This document shows positions 1 to 8,859 of a stretch of 64,000 nucleotides of DNA, piece by piece. The DNA is taken from the NCBI GenBank assembly GCA_023450085.1, contig JAEXHI010000001.1, forward strand, positions 97,432 to 161,431, in the 5' to 3' direction. This DNA is from Bacteroidota bacterium. GTDB taxonomy: Bacteria > Bacteroidota > Bacteroidia > Sphingobacteriales > Sphingobacteriaceae. Position 1 is the stretch's first letter, and each line of letters starts with the position of its first letter. Below the pieces are notes generated by a model, which worked only from the letters and a program-made list of their open reading frames with translations, was not told the origin of the DNA and searched no databases. The position numbers were made by a program, and so were the translations under genes.

Positions 1-1209
1 TCGGAAGATGATCGTAGCCAGTTACAAGAGCGTTATGCCAATTTCAGTAGAGAAGGCTATCGTACCTTAGGAATTTGTTGGAAACAACCTAAACAACAGA
101 CTTTCAAAAAAGAAGACGAAAAGGAAATGGTTTTTTTAGGCTTTCTCACCTTTTTTGATCCTCCAAAAGAAAGCGCCATCAAAGCCATCAATGACCTTAA
201 TGGTTTAGGAGTTAAACTAAAAATCATTACCGGCGACAATGCTTTAATTGCTGAAACCTTAGCCAAAACCATAGGCTTAACCAATGCCGTAGTGGTAAAA
301 GGAAGTGAACTAATGTCCATGAGCAATGAAGCACTGATGGCCAAAGCCACTAGAACCGACATTTTTGCCGAAGTAGAGCCTAACCAAAAAGAGCAGATTA
401 TTCTTGCACTAAAAAAGGCTGGGCATGTGGTGGGCTTTATGGGCGACGGCATTAATGATGCGGCAGCCTTACACGCGGCAGATGTGGGAATTTCGGTAGA
501 TACCGCTGTAGATGTGGCTAAAGAAGCTGCTGATTTGGTATTGATGAACCAAGACCTGGAAGTATTGGCCAATGGTATTAGAGAAGGAAGAAGAACTTTT
601 GCCAACACCATGAAATATGTTTTTATGGCTACCAGTGCTAATTTTGGCAACATGTTCAGCATGGCTGGCGCTTCACTAATCTTATCTTTCCTACCGCTTT
701 TACCTAAGCAAATTTTACTCACCAACCTCCTTACCGACGTTCCCGAAACCACCATTGCCACAGACAATGTAGACGAAGAGTACATCAACAAACCTCATCG
801 GATGGACATTGGTTTCATCAAAAAATTCATGCTGGTCTTTGGTCTGTTAAGCTCTATTTTTGATTACTGTACTTTTGGCGTATTGCTCCTGATCCTTAAA
901 GCAAACGAACAGCAATTTCAAACTGGATGGTTTCTTGAATCTGTTATTTCCGCTTCACTCATCGTTTTGGTGGTAAGAACCAGAAATCGTTTTTTCAAGA
1001 GTTTGCCTAGCCGTCCACTATGGATTGCCAACTTTTTGGTAATTATACTGGTACTGGCAATTCCATATACACCTTTAGGTGAACTATTTGGCTTTGTGCG
1101 GTTGCCTTTACAGTTTTATGGCTACATGACAACCATTGTAATTGCCTACATTATTACTGCTGATTATGTTAAAATATGGTTTTATAAAAAGCTGGCTGCT
1201 GGAAATTAA
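1..1209 (+). CDS. mgtA: Magnesium-translocating P-type ATPase, C-terminal part (cut by window edge)
   Basis: This is the C-terminal 402 residues of a P-type ATPase that imports Mg2+ across the inner membrane. The frame is open from base 1, so the start and the DKTGT phosphorylation site lie outside the window. Visible are the TGDN loop of the nucleotide-binding domain, the GDGINDAAALHAADVGIS hinge motif and the C-terminal membrane helices. The stretches IFDYCTFGVLLLILKANE, QTGWFLESVISASLIVLVVRT and the DNVD segment fit the MgtA/MgtB (P3B) type better than Ca2+ or heavy-metal pumps. Subtype is inferred from memory of the family. The gene converges on the VIT gene with a 33-nt gap. A general cation P-type ATPase is the alternative. 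Confidence 0.85.
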   Translation, partial: SEDDRSQLQERYANFSREGYRTLGICWKQPKQQTFKKEDEKEMVFLGFLTFFDPPKESAIKAINDLNGLGVKLKIITGDNALIAETLAKTIGLTNAVVVKGSELMSMSNEALMAKATRTDIFAEVEPNQKEQIILALKKAGHVVGFMGDGINDAAALHAADVGISVDTAVDVAKEAADLVLMNQDLEVLANGIREGRRTFANTMKYVFMATSANFGNMFSMAGASLILSFLPLLPKQILLTNLLTDVPETTIATDNVDEEYINKPHRMDIGFIKKFMLVFGLLSSIFDYCTFGVLLLILKANEQQFQTGWFLESVISASLIVLVVRTRNRFFKSLPSRPLWIANFLVIILVLAIPYTPLGELFGFVRLPLQFYGYMTTIVIAYIITADYVKIWFYKKLAAGN

Positions 1210-1242
1210 ATCACAAAACGGTGCAGAACTTGCCGATGAAGA

Positions 1243-1929
1243 TTATGAGATTTTAGTACCAAAGAAATAGCCAATCAGTGCGGTGGTTACCATGGCTACG
1301 GTACCCCAAAATGCAATCCGTAAAACACTTCTTCCTACAGGAGCTCCACCAGTTTTGGCAGCAATGGCACCTAATATCATTAAAAATAAAATGGAGGAAA
1401 CATATTGTCCATAAACCATCTCATGCATAGGCATAAAAATAGCGACCAATAAGGGCAAAGCAGCCCCAGCTATAAACGATGCAAAAGAAGCTAAAGAAGC
1501 TTGTAACGGTTTGGCTCCAGACAACTGCGTAATGCCCAGTTCATCTCGCAAATGGGTTTCCAAAGGTGCTTTAGCCATCAGCTGCTTGGCTACTTCCTGC
1601 GCAAGCTCTTCAGAAAGGCCCCTGTCTTTATAAATATCCACCAATTCCTGCAGCTCCTGCGCTGGCATTTGGGCCAGTTCCTGCTCTTCCCTACGGATAT
1701 CTGCCTTCTCTGTATCGAGTTGTGAACTCACCGAAATATACTCTCCAGCGGCCATCGACATCGCTCCTGCAATAAGACCAGATATTGCTGCCAACACTAC
1801 CGTACTCCTTACATCGGTCGCCGCTGCAATGCCAATCACTAAACTAGTGGTCGACAATATTCCGTCATTGGCGCCAAGCACCCCTGCTCTTAACCAACCA
1901 ACTCTATTAATGTAGTGCTTTTCAATCAT
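1243..1929 (-). CDS. VIT1/CCC1 family transporter
   Basis: A 228-residue inner-membrane protein of the VIT1/CCC1 family, which in plants and yeast moves Fe2+ or Mn2+ into vacuoles; in bacteria metal export is the usual inference. The N-terminus has the family signature (RAGVLGANDGILSTTSLVIG), then a hydrophilic helical segment rich in Glu and Gln at about residues 70-130 (the metal-binding domain region), then three hydrophobic segments to the C-terminus. The length is normal for the family. The start is an ATG. It follows mprF by 37 nt on the same strand and may be the last gene of the acvB-mprF group, though a functional tie to lipid modification is not obvious. It ends 33 nt from the convergent mgtA. 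Confidence 0.85.
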   Translation of the reverse strand: MIEKHYINRVGWLRAGVLGANDGILSTTSLVIGIAAATDVRSTVVLAAISGLIAGAMSMAAGEYISVSSQLDTEKADIRREEQELAQMPAQELQELVDIYKDRGLSEELAQEVAKQLMAKAPLETHLRDELGITQLSGAKPLQASLASFASFIAGAALPLLVAIFMPMHEMVYGQYVSSILFLMILGAIAAKTGGAPVGRSVLRIAFWGTVAMVTTALIGYFFGTKIS

Positions 1930-1966
1930 TATTTAGTTTGATGTTTTGTGGTCTTTTCTTGGGTTT

Positions 1967-4549
1967 CTATATTTCATTATCTTTCATCACCCTACTCAAT
2001 ACTAGCGGCAGCGAAAGCAAATCATAATGATTTTCGTAAACCAGATATTTATCCATCCACTGATTGGCATATTTAGCCTTAAACTCATACAAACCATGAT
2101 AATGCCTAAACTGGCTTAAACGTTCGTAAGCAAACTTAATCACCCACTCTGGAACATCTTTAGGTTTATCAATGCCCGACATTGAAGCCACTCCCATGTT
2201 AAGCGCCTGGGAACCATTTTCTTTTAAATATTCAATCAATTTTACAATTAAGGCATCCATAACACCGGAGGGTGCATCTTCTGTTTTTCGGATCAAGTCA
2301 TACGTGCCCTCTCCCTGTACATAATCCGGTATAACATTCAAAAAGGCAACCACCTTCTCATCCTCATTTTCAATGGTAATGATTGGCTGTTCCTTAAGTT
2401 CGTCCCAGTTAAACATTCCCGACGAAAAAACAATTTCCTTTCGATCAAGCGAGTGTAACCAATTGTCGGAAACCAGTTTTAACTTTTGCAATAAACCATC
2501 TTTAATAGGTGGTTGATACAAAACGGTCCTAAACCCTTTACGTTCCAATGCATTGATGGCATTTCTCAGCGATTTCCTATCTTTTCCTTCCAAGGTAAAC
2601 GAATTGAGGTCTACAATAGCCTCTTGTCCTATCGGCAGCGATTTTTTACCTAACTGATAATAAAGCGGTAAGCTCAATTGATCAATCTTATAATAGGCCG
2701 TCTTTAGACCATTATCTAAACAAAATCTTTCAAATTCCTTTAATATATTTTGAGTAGCTATAGCGTTGTTTTCGCACACGGGATCACCTAATGCCACGGC
2801 AAAACCTCTAGCTATTTTATAAGCAATAAACCCTTCCGTTGCGGTTCCAAAAAAGAAGGATTTGTCCTCATAAGATTTGAAATAATCATCTGCCGAACGG
2901 CCGAAGCGTTCTAACAAAGCTATTGCTTTCTCTTGCTCTTCCTCAATAGTAGCCGTTTTAAAAATAAAAGGTTTAACGAAAGCATAAAGCAACAAACCAA
3001 TAGAAATGGCTCCCAACAAATTAATAGAATGCACAAAGCCAGTGGCAAACCTAGTTAAAGGCGCAGGATTTGGCGATAGTAACAAAAAGCTATTTAAAGT
3101 GCTTTTAACGGCTTCGGTAAAAGAAAAATCAACACCAAACTCCTTAGCATCTAAAAAGTAAAAGCCTATTACCCCATACACAATTACACTTAAAAGTATA
3201 ATTAAAGAAGTTTGAATACCGAAATCACGCACTTTAGGATCACTTTTCAGTCGGTAGTTACGTCGTGTAGCTACCAATACAATGATGGCCAAAAGTGCCA
3301 CAGATGCTTCTTCATAGTCAATCGCTTTGGAAAGGTTTCCGATTAATGAAATGACACACAGCACCAAAGCCAACAGCCAAGCATTACGCAAACCGCGAAT
3401 AAGGAAAGTAGCACAACACAACAGCATAATGCCTGCAATGAGCGTGGCCAGGTTGGATAAATGAATGGCATTCATAGGCAAAAAGCCCTGCAGGAAATGA
3501 AGCCTGCTAACCAGTGGAGGTGTTAATACCGAAATAATATTTACCAAGCCCAACAAAGCCAGCAAGGTGGCAGGTAAAATACGTAATAGGATATTTCCTC
3601 GCGAAAAACCAAAAGCTGCAAGCCCTGCAAGCAACGTTAACCAAAACTCAAATACCCTGTACAAAACGGTAATAGAAATGGAATCGATATTGCTAATGCC
3701 GTAAGATCGTAACACAAAAATGAGCGAAACCTCCACTGCTCCCAAACCTCTCAAAAATGGCGAAATGGCGAAAAACAATGTAGCAATTACATAACCTGCA
3801 ATACAACTTTCTAAACCTGCTGAAATGCCCAAGGCTTTCATGGCAATATAAAGGTGCAAAATGCCACATACCTCCACGAACAAAGAGCAGACCAGCGTTA
3901 CTATAATTTTTTTGAGAGAAAAAGCGCCTAAACTAATTTCCTCTACGATACCTTCAAATTGTGGACTTAACTTATAGAGCTGATTAAATACCCACCCTTT
4001 TTTCAAAAAGGATCTGGTGGCCAAAACCAATAACAATATCAGCAAAATAAGACCTGCAAAAGCAGCCCAAGTACTATCGGAAGTACTTTTTACTGCCGCT
4101 AAATAAAGTAGTACCGGCAAAGCAATAATGGCTAAAGATGCAATGCCTACAATCCCAAAAATATAGGAGGCAAATCCGATACGACTTTTACTGATTCCCT
4201 TTTTTTCGATGTCGGCCGTAAAAAATGCCAATGAGGTAATCCCTCCCCCTGGTAAAAAAACACTAACCAAGTTTCTCTTTAAGAATAGCTTTACCCCATC
4301 AAAAACAGAAATATTGGCCTGCACTGCTTTGAAAGAATAAACATACATTAAACCGTGCAAGGTAATATACACGCCTGTAACCACTATCCCAAGTAGCACG
4401 TAAGTGGGTACAGCATGTTGTAATATTTGGCCAGCCTGTACAATTTCGGCCCTTTGCTTTCTGAAAAAATACGCCGCCAATAAGAGAAATAGAAAAGCTA
4501 AAATCTCTTTAAAGTAGTAGTTGTTGGCTTTGAGTGAGAGTTTCATCAT
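1967..4549 (-). CDS. mprF: Bifunctional lysylphosphatidylglycerol flippase/synthetase (MprF-like)
   Basis: An 860-residue membrane protein of the MprF family. It transfers an amino acid, usually lysine from Lys-tRNA, to phosphatidylglycerol and flips the product outward, lowering surface negative charge and giving resistance to cationic peptides. The N-terminal half (about residues 1-540) is a chain of hydrophobic segments matching the flippase domain. The C-terminal part (about 545-860) is the soluble GNAT-like DUF2156 synthase domain, with conserved stretches such as GTYDLIRKTEDAPSGVMDAL. The length fits full two-domain MprF. Two adjacent ATGs open the gene. It lies 40 nt downstream of the AcvB/VirJ-like gene, the same pairing as lpiA-acvB in Agrobacterium. 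The amino acid actually attached cannot be read from sequence. Confidence 0.88.
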   Translation of the reverse strand: MMKLSLKANNYYFKEILAFLFLLLAAYFFRKQRAEIVQAGQILQHAVPTYVLLGIVVTGVYITLHGLMYVYSFKAVQANISVFDGVKLFLKRNLVSVFLPGGGITSLAFFTADIEKKGISKSRIGFASYIFGIVGIASLAIIALPVLLYLAAVKSTSDSTWAAFAGLILLILLLVLATRSFLKKGWVFNQLYKLSPQFEGIVEEISLGAFSLKKIIVTLVCSLFVEVCGILHLYIAMKALGISAGLESCIAGYVIATLFFAISPFLRGLGAVEVSLIFVLRSYGISNIDSISITVLYRVFEFWLTLLAGLAAFGFSRGNILLRILPATLLALLGLVNIISVLTPPLVSRLHFLQGFLPMNAIHLSNLATLIAGIMLLCCATFLIRGLRNAWLLALVLCVISLIGNLSKAIDYEEASVALLAIIVLVATRRNYRLKSDPKVRDFGIQTSLIILLSVIVYGVIGFYFLDAKEFGVDFSFTEAVKSTLNSFLLLSPNPAPLTRFATGFVHSINLLGAISIGLLLYAFVKPFIFKTATIEEEQEKAIALLERFGRSADDYFKSYEDKSFFFGTATEGFIAYKIARGFAVALGDPVCENNAIATQNILKEFERFCLDNGLKTAYYKIDQLSLPLYYQLGKKSLPIGQEAIVDLNSFTLEGKDRKSLRNAINALERKGFRTVLYQPPIKDGLLQKLKLVSDNWLHSLDRKEIVFSSGMFNWDELKEQPIITIENEDEKVVAFLNVIPDYVQGEGTYDLIRKTEDAPSGVMDALIVKLIEYLKENGSQALNMGVASMSGIDKPKDVPEWVIKFAYERLSQFRHYHGLYEFKAKYANQWMDKYLVYENHYDLLSLPLVLSRVMKDNEI

Positions 4550-4589
4550 TTGAAAATTTTGAGATCATTGACACTTATAAATGTGCCAC

Positions 4590-5981
4590 CTATAATTTTA
4601 AAACCTTTTCTACAATAGCGTTATAGTCATTATCAAAGTGGTGCCCTCCAGGAAGTGTTTCCAAGGCTGCACCTGAATTCCTGAATTTAGCCATCGTCTC
4701 TTTGTCCTCATCATTACCAAAAATACAGAGCTTTTTAACACTTGTTTTACGCAATTCAGCCACCACATCATAGGGTTCATTATCACTACTTAAACTAAGC
4801 ATATCGGCCACATGAATTTCAAAATCTGCACGATCATCTGGCGACAATAAAGCCACCGTTTTTGTAGCTTTTTTTATTTGTTCTGGCAACCTATTCACTA
4901 TAAATGGTGCTACACAGGCACCAAAGGAATAACCCATGATAGAGAATTTGATGCTTGGTTCTTTTTCTTGGTAATAAGCTAAAATTTTGGCTATCTCTGT
5001 AGCCGTTTGATCGGGTGTTTTAGCGTTCCAAAAATATTTTTGAGCATCTAGCCCAATCACTTTTAGTCCTTTTGCTGCAAAGGTATTGGCCAAATCTTGG
5101 TCAAAACTTGTCCAACCACCATCACCAGAAATCATGAACATCAATTCATTGGTATATGTTTTCGGTTCTACCAATTGTATAGGCAGGTCTGTTTTTAGCG
5201 CTGAAAAGGAAGGATTTTTTTGGCTAGGACCCAATATTTTCAAATAAGCTATTTTAAACTGAGGCAGCCAATTGTCGGCGATAGAAAAACCATGCCCAAC
5301 TTTAGGCAAAGTGACCAATTCAGCATTTTCTATTCCCTTTAAAAAAGTTGCAGTAGCATTAAAAGGACAAGTTTGATCTTTTACACCATTAAGTACCATA
5401 AAAGGTACGGCCAATTTTTCTACTCTATCCAAATAATAGCTTTTTCCTGGTTTAAGGATATGCGAAGGCAATCCGCTTCCTTTACACAAAGGTTTACGAA
5501 GATCAATATCAGGACAAAAACCCAAAGCTATTCCTCCTTTAAATGTGCCTGCAGGTGCTTGGGCAATTAAACCATAAATTAAGGTTGCACCATAAGAATA
5601 GCCAACCAATATGGGCTTTTGATAGCTGGCAAACTTATATTTTTTTTGCAAGGCCATGCTAAGCTGTTCAAAATCTGCCGCCGGATAATAGCAGTCCTTC
5701 TTTTGCTTGGCCATATAAGCTGCAAAATGCTTAGCATCTATCCCCGCCACCAAAGCGCCTTGCTGTGCCAAAAACTTGGCCATGTTAATCACCCCAAACT
5801 GCCATCCGCCATCGCCAGAAACAAACAAGACCAATGAACTGGGTGGAGATTTAGGTTGGTACATGGTGAGCTTCCCAAAGCCTCCATAAGTAAAGGTTTC
5901 CTGTGCGCTCAACCTGATATTGAAGAGCATTAACATCAAAATGATTATGGTAAATGTTTTAGCGAAAATAGATTTATTCAT
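4590..5981 (-). CDS. AcvB/VirJ-like alpha/beta hydrolase, duplicated domain
   Basis: A 463-residue exported protein with an N-terminal signal peptide (about residues 1-26, ending LSAQ). It contains two related alpha/beta-hydrolase halves. Each begins with SGDGGW (near residues 55 and 285) and each keeps a nucleophile elbow, GYSYGA at Ser129 and GYSFGA at Ser352. The second half corresponds to the VirJ domain, and the whole has the AcvB layout. In Agrobacterium, AcvB is a periplasmic hydrolase that removes lysine from lysyl-PG and lies beside the MprF homologue. Here the gene precedes mprF by 40 nt, so a lipid-recycling partner is a reasonable inference. Both halves appear to keep the serine, so either could be active. 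Confidence 0.8.
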   Translation of the reverse strand: MNKSIFAKTFTIIILMLMLFNIRLSAQETFTYGGFGKLTMYQPKSPPSSLVLFVSGDGGWQFGVINMAKFLAQQGALVAGIDAKHFAAYMAKQKKDCYYPAADFEQLSMALQKKYKFASYQKPILVGYSYGATLIYGLIAQAPAGTFKGGIALGFCPDIDLRKPLCKGSGLPSHILKPGKSYYLDRVEKLAVPFMVLNGVKDQTCPFNATATFLKGIENAELVTLPKVGHGFSIADNWLPQFKIAYLKILGPSQKNPSFSALKTDLPIQLVEPKTYTNELMFMISGDGGWTSFDQDLANTFAAKGLKVIGLDAQKYFWNAKTPDQTATEIAKILAYYQEKEPSIKFSIMGYSFGACVAPFIVNRLPEQIKKATKTVALLSPDDRADFEIHVADMLSLSSDNEPYDVVAELRKTSVKKLCIFGNDEDKETMAKFRNSGAALETLPGGHHFDNDYNAIVEKVLKL

Positions 5982-6148
5982 ATGTTGAAATCGAGCTGAT
6001 TAAATATAAGAAATTTAAAACAAATGCACGGAGCTTGTTGATTATCTTAATCTTAAATACTATCAATCATTTATTTCGCTTTATTCATCAAATAGTTATC
6101 TCTAAAGTATCCAGTGCTCACTATATTTACTTTTTCAATTGAAACCCA

Positions 6149-7006
6149 ATGTCCAAAAGCAAACCTTCCATTCCTTTAAAAACCATGTCCGATGAATTCG
6201 AAAGAGGAATGTACATCGCCAAGGTATCTGCTGAGGAATTGGCTTCCTATGAACCTGCTATGCATGCCCATCGGGATGATTATCATTGTTTTTTCATCCA
6301 GGAAGAAGGAACAACCTCTATTGAAATTGATTTTCAAAAATATTGCATTACGGGTCCTGCTATTGCCTATATCCATCCCAATCAGGTCCATCGCATGTTG
6401 GCGGCACAGGATCTTAATGTGAATGTATTGATCATTAGCAATGAAAGTCTCCATGTGGAATGGTTAAATATTTTGCAAGAAATAGCACCCGTTACACCGC
6501 TAAAATTAGCACCACAAGAACTCGTTCTTTTTAAGGAAACCATTGCTCTGTGCCTTAAATTTTGGGAAAGCAAGCCTGAACAACTTTTCAAGTCAATTTT
6601 AAGAGATAGCTGCAATGCTTTAGTAGGACTGATGGTTACCCAATATTTGGGACAAGCAAAGCCTAAGGCCAAATTAAACAGATCCGAAATTATCACCAGT
6701 ACATTCAGGGCACTTTTGGAACAAGATTTTATCCAATCCAAAAGTCCAGCCGCTTATGCCGAAAAATTAAATATCTCGCCAGTATACCTAAACGAATGTC
6801 TTAAAAAAGCAACGGGTTATCCTGTCTCTTATCACATCCAACAACGTATTATTTTGGAGGCCAAACGCTTGCTTTACCATTCAAACAGGTCTGTGAAAGA
6901 AATTTCGGCCGAACTTGGCTACGACGATTATCCTTATTTCTCTCGTCTTTTCACCAAAGTGGTAGGAATGTCGGCTTTGAGCTTCAGGACTAAAAACCTC
7001 GATTAG
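6149..7006 (+). CDS. AraC family transcriptional regulator
   Basis: A 285-residue cytoplasmic DNA-binding protein. The N-terminal part (about 20-160) looks like the cupin-type sensing domain of AraC proteins (HAHRDDYHCFFIQEEG, HPNQVHRM). The C-terminal 100 residues carry the double helix-turn-helix, including the second-helix signature VKEISAELGYDDYPYFSRLF. It is divergent from the acvB-mprF group across 167 nt and precedes the siderophore-interacting protein gene by 72 nt on the same strand. The context suggests control of the flavoprotein gene next to it, but no operator was recognised, and control of acvB-mprF is equally possible. Confidence 0.88.
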   Translation: MSKSKPSIPLKTMSDEFERGMYIAKVSAEELASYEPAMHAHRDDYHCFFIQEEGTTSIEIDFQKYCITGPAIAYIHPNQVHRMLAAQDLNVNVLIISNESLHVEWLNILQEIAPVTPLKLAPQELVLFKETIALCLKFWESKPEQLFKSILRDSCNALVGLMVTQYLGQAKPKAKLNRSEIITSTFRALLEQDFIQSKSPAAYAEKLNISPVYLNECLKKATGYPVSYHIQQRIILEAKRLLYHSNRSVKEISAELGYDDYPYFSRLFTKVVGMSALSFRTKNLD

Positions 7007-7078
7007 TCCAATCATCACCTTGCATTATCCTTTTCCAATCCACGCATTTAGGCTTTTTTTGTAAAAAAAACATAGCTT

Positions 7079-7795
7079 ATGCCAAGTGCACCAAAATGGT
7101 TGTTCGACGTTGCCGAACGTTTATTGCTTCCAAAAATACCGTTAATGGAAGTTTCAGTGAGTGAGTACCTGTCACCAACAATTAAAAAAATACGGTTTAA
7201 AGGAACTTTTGATTCTTTACAGTTCCAAGTAGGCTCATACCTTGATTTTAGGGTTTCAGATACAGAAGCAAGAAGGTATACGGTTTCTTACCTAGACCCT
7301 AAAAAGGAAATATTAGAATTTATTGTCCACCTACATGGCGAAGGCCAAGGCAGACAGTTTATGGAGAACTTAAAATTAGGCGATAAAATAGTGGTTAGCG
7401 CTCCCCGATCGCATAAGTGCTACGAAAAATCACTCAAAAACTATCTTATTTTTGGAGATGAAACTTCTCTAGCATTAGCATGCTCTTTCCTGCCTGTACT
7501 CATTAACAACGGCCATCAGTTTCATTTCTATTTTGAATTGGAGCAAGTCAACCAAGATATTCCCAAGTTACTGGGTATTCCAAATTGTACCGTGTTTACT
7601 AAAGACGGTTCTTTTCTTAACGAAGCCTGGATCAGCGAACTACCTATTTTCCGAAGCCCCGCTAGTAACGATACCACTTTTGTGCTTACCGGAAATGCAA
7701 AATCGGTACAAGCATTTAAAAAGACCATCAAAAACCAATCGAAGGCCAAAATCTTTTCACACGGCTATTGGCTTGAAGGCAAAAAAGGATTGTAA
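7079..7795 (+). CDS. Siderophore-interacting protein (FAD-dependent ferric reductase family)
   Basis: A 238-residue cytoplasmic flavoprotein of the SIP family, which reduces ferric siderophores to release iron. The FAD-binding beta-barrel occupies about residues 20-120 and contains the flavin signature RRYTVSYLD. The NAD(P)H-binding-like half follows (GDETSLALACSFLPVL, then a C-terminal SHGYWLEGKKG typical of SIP ends). The length is normal to slightly short for the family. It lies 72 nt after an araC-type gene and 18 nt before a small gene that probably shares its transcript. The family call is firm; the siderophore is unknown and no siderophore synthesis or uptake gene is nearby. Confidence 0.85.
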   Translation: MPSAPKWLFDVAERLLLPKIPLMEVSVSEYLSPTIKKIRFKGTFDSLQFQVGSYLDFRVSDTEARRYTVSYLDPKKEILEFIVHLHGEGQGRQFMENLKLGDKIVVSAPRSHKCYEKSLKNYLIFGDETSLALACSFLPVLINNGHQFHFYFELEQVNQDIPKLLGIPNCTVFTKDGSFLNEAWISELPIFRSPASNDTTFVLTGNAKSVQAFKKTIKNQSKAKIFSHGYWLEGKKGL

Positions 7796-7813
7796 ACCTA
7801 AACCTATCATCAC

Positions 7814-8023
7814 ATGATATACGTATTTAAAACTTCCGTACAAACGGAAACAGAGGTGCGCTTACTAAAACCCTATTTAGATACCGCATTAGCTGAATTA
7901 GATTGGAATTTCGACCTCGAAGATTGCGACCGCATTCTCCGTGCCGATACGCCTTTGGAACACCCAGAAAGAATAGTGGCGATACTTAACCAAAAAGGGT
8001 TTGAGTGCGAAGAATTGAACTGA
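7814..8023 (+). CDS. Small hypothetical protein, ferredoxin-fold-like
   Basis: A 69-residue acidic protein with no signal peptide. Its pattern (beta strand VFKTSV, helix ETEVRLLKPYLDTAL, strand WNFDLEDCDRILRAD, helix HPERIVAILNQKG, strand FECEEL) suggests a compact beta-alpha-beta fold like heavy-metal-associated domains, but it lacks a CxxC metal site. Similar small proteins are common in Bacteroidota, from memory. It starts 18 nt after the siderophore-interacting protein gene on the same strand, so co-expression is likely. It ends 2 nt before the stop of the convergent NUDIX regulator gene. No function is assigned. Confidence 0.7.
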   Translation: MIYVFKTSVQTETEVRLLKPYLDTALAELDWNFDLEDCDRILRADTPLEHPERIVAILNQKGFECEELN

Positions 8024-8025
8024 GC

Positions 8026-8721
8026 TTATTGAGCACTACGGAACACATTCAGCACCAAATGGAAATCTGATTGGTACCTCTTAGGATTAAGCTTAAAGTA
8101 GAAAGCTCCTTTTTTAGAAGCCGACTTATCTTTTTCCTCTAACTTAATGAGCAGTCCGGTAGACTTTATTTTCCTGTTAAAGTTTCCGGTATCAATCTTC
8201 ATATCATTCACTTCCTCAAAAAGCACCTGCAATTGAGGGAGCGTAAACTTTTTGGGAAGCAGCTCGAATAAAATAGGATGTAATGCTGCTTTGTATCGAA
8301 GCTTTTTCCACGCATCTGCCACCATCGCATCATGGTCAAAAATGAGTTCGGGCCGCTCGTTAATTGGAAACCACTCGGCATGATAGTCAGCATTAATTTG
8401 AGTACTGTATTTGTGGATATCGATCAAGGCAAAATAAGCCACTGAAAGTACCCTTTCTATGGGATCACGATCTGGCTTGCCATATACCTGAAACAACTCC
8501 AGATAAATGCCATCCAGTCCCGTATTCTTTTTCAATACCCTAGCGGCAGCATCATCAGTAGTTTCATTTGCGCCAACAAAACCACCAATTAAACTCCACT
8601 TGTTAATTTCGGGTTCAAGTCCCCTTTTCACCAGCAGCAATTTTAAACGCTCGCCATCAAAACCAAACACAATACAGTCTACCGCAACTAAATAATGGTC
8701 CTGACTTGAATATTCGATCAT
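8026..8721 (-). CDS. NUDIX-domain transcriptional regulator (NrtR/AraR type)
   Basis: A 231-residue protein with an N-terminal NUDIX domain (about 8-140) and a C-terminal winged-helix domain (about 150-230), the layout of NrtR-family repressors. The Nudix box spans Gly47-Leu69, but three catalytic acidic positions are replaced (Val62, Lys65, Asn66) while Arg61 and Glu53 remain. It is probably a ligand sensor with no hydrolase activity. In Bacteroides, NUDIX regulators of this kind (AraR) control sugar catabolism. Here the gene is divergent from galT-galK across 138 nt holding a 27-bp palindrome, which suggests control of galactose use. The specific ligand, perhaps a sugar or sugar phosphate, is inference. 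Confidence 0.85.
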   Translation of the reverse strand: MIEYSSQDHYLVAVDCIVFGFDGERLKLLLVKRGLEPEINKWSLIGGFVGANETTDDAAARVLKKNTGLDGIYLELFQVYGKPDRDPIERVLSVAYFALIDIHKYSTQINADYHAEWFPINERPELIFDHDAMVADAWKKLRYKAALHPILFELLPKKFTLPQLQVLFEEVNDMKIDTGNFNRKIKSTGLLIKLEEKDKSASKKGAFYFKLNPKRYQSDFHLVLNVFRSAQ

Positions 8722-8781
8722 TGGCGTATAAGTTAATGGAGCTAAAGGTTAATGTCTCAAAAATAATAAACCTTCTGAATT

Positions 8782-8808
8782 TATTAATAGTCATATTGAC
8801 TATTAATA
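8782..8808. promoter_or_regulatory. 27-bp palindromic operator between NUDIX regulator and galT
   Basis: A perfect inverted repeat with 12-bp arms around a 3-nt centre. The inner core reads AATAGTCA, then TAT, then TGACTATT. It is the only long palindrome in this gap. The right arm contains the TTG of the likely galT promoter, and the site also covers the region upstream of a TATTTTTG box facing the regulator gene (8758-8765, minus strand). This position suits a repressor acting on both genes. Confidence 0.75.
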
Positions 8809-8826
8809 TAATTATCCGTAGCTTAG
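8797..8826 (+). promoter_or_regulatory. Likely galT-galK promoter
   Basis: TTG at 8797-8799, a 19-nt spacer and TAGCTTAG at 8819-8826 fit the Bacteroidota TTG/TAnnTTTG promoter with one mismatch. The predicted transcript would have a leader of about 27 nt before the galT ATG. The upstream element lies inside the palindromic operator. Confidence 0.5.
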
Positions 8827-8859
8827 CCCTAACTAATTACCAATCAAATATTAATTTAC

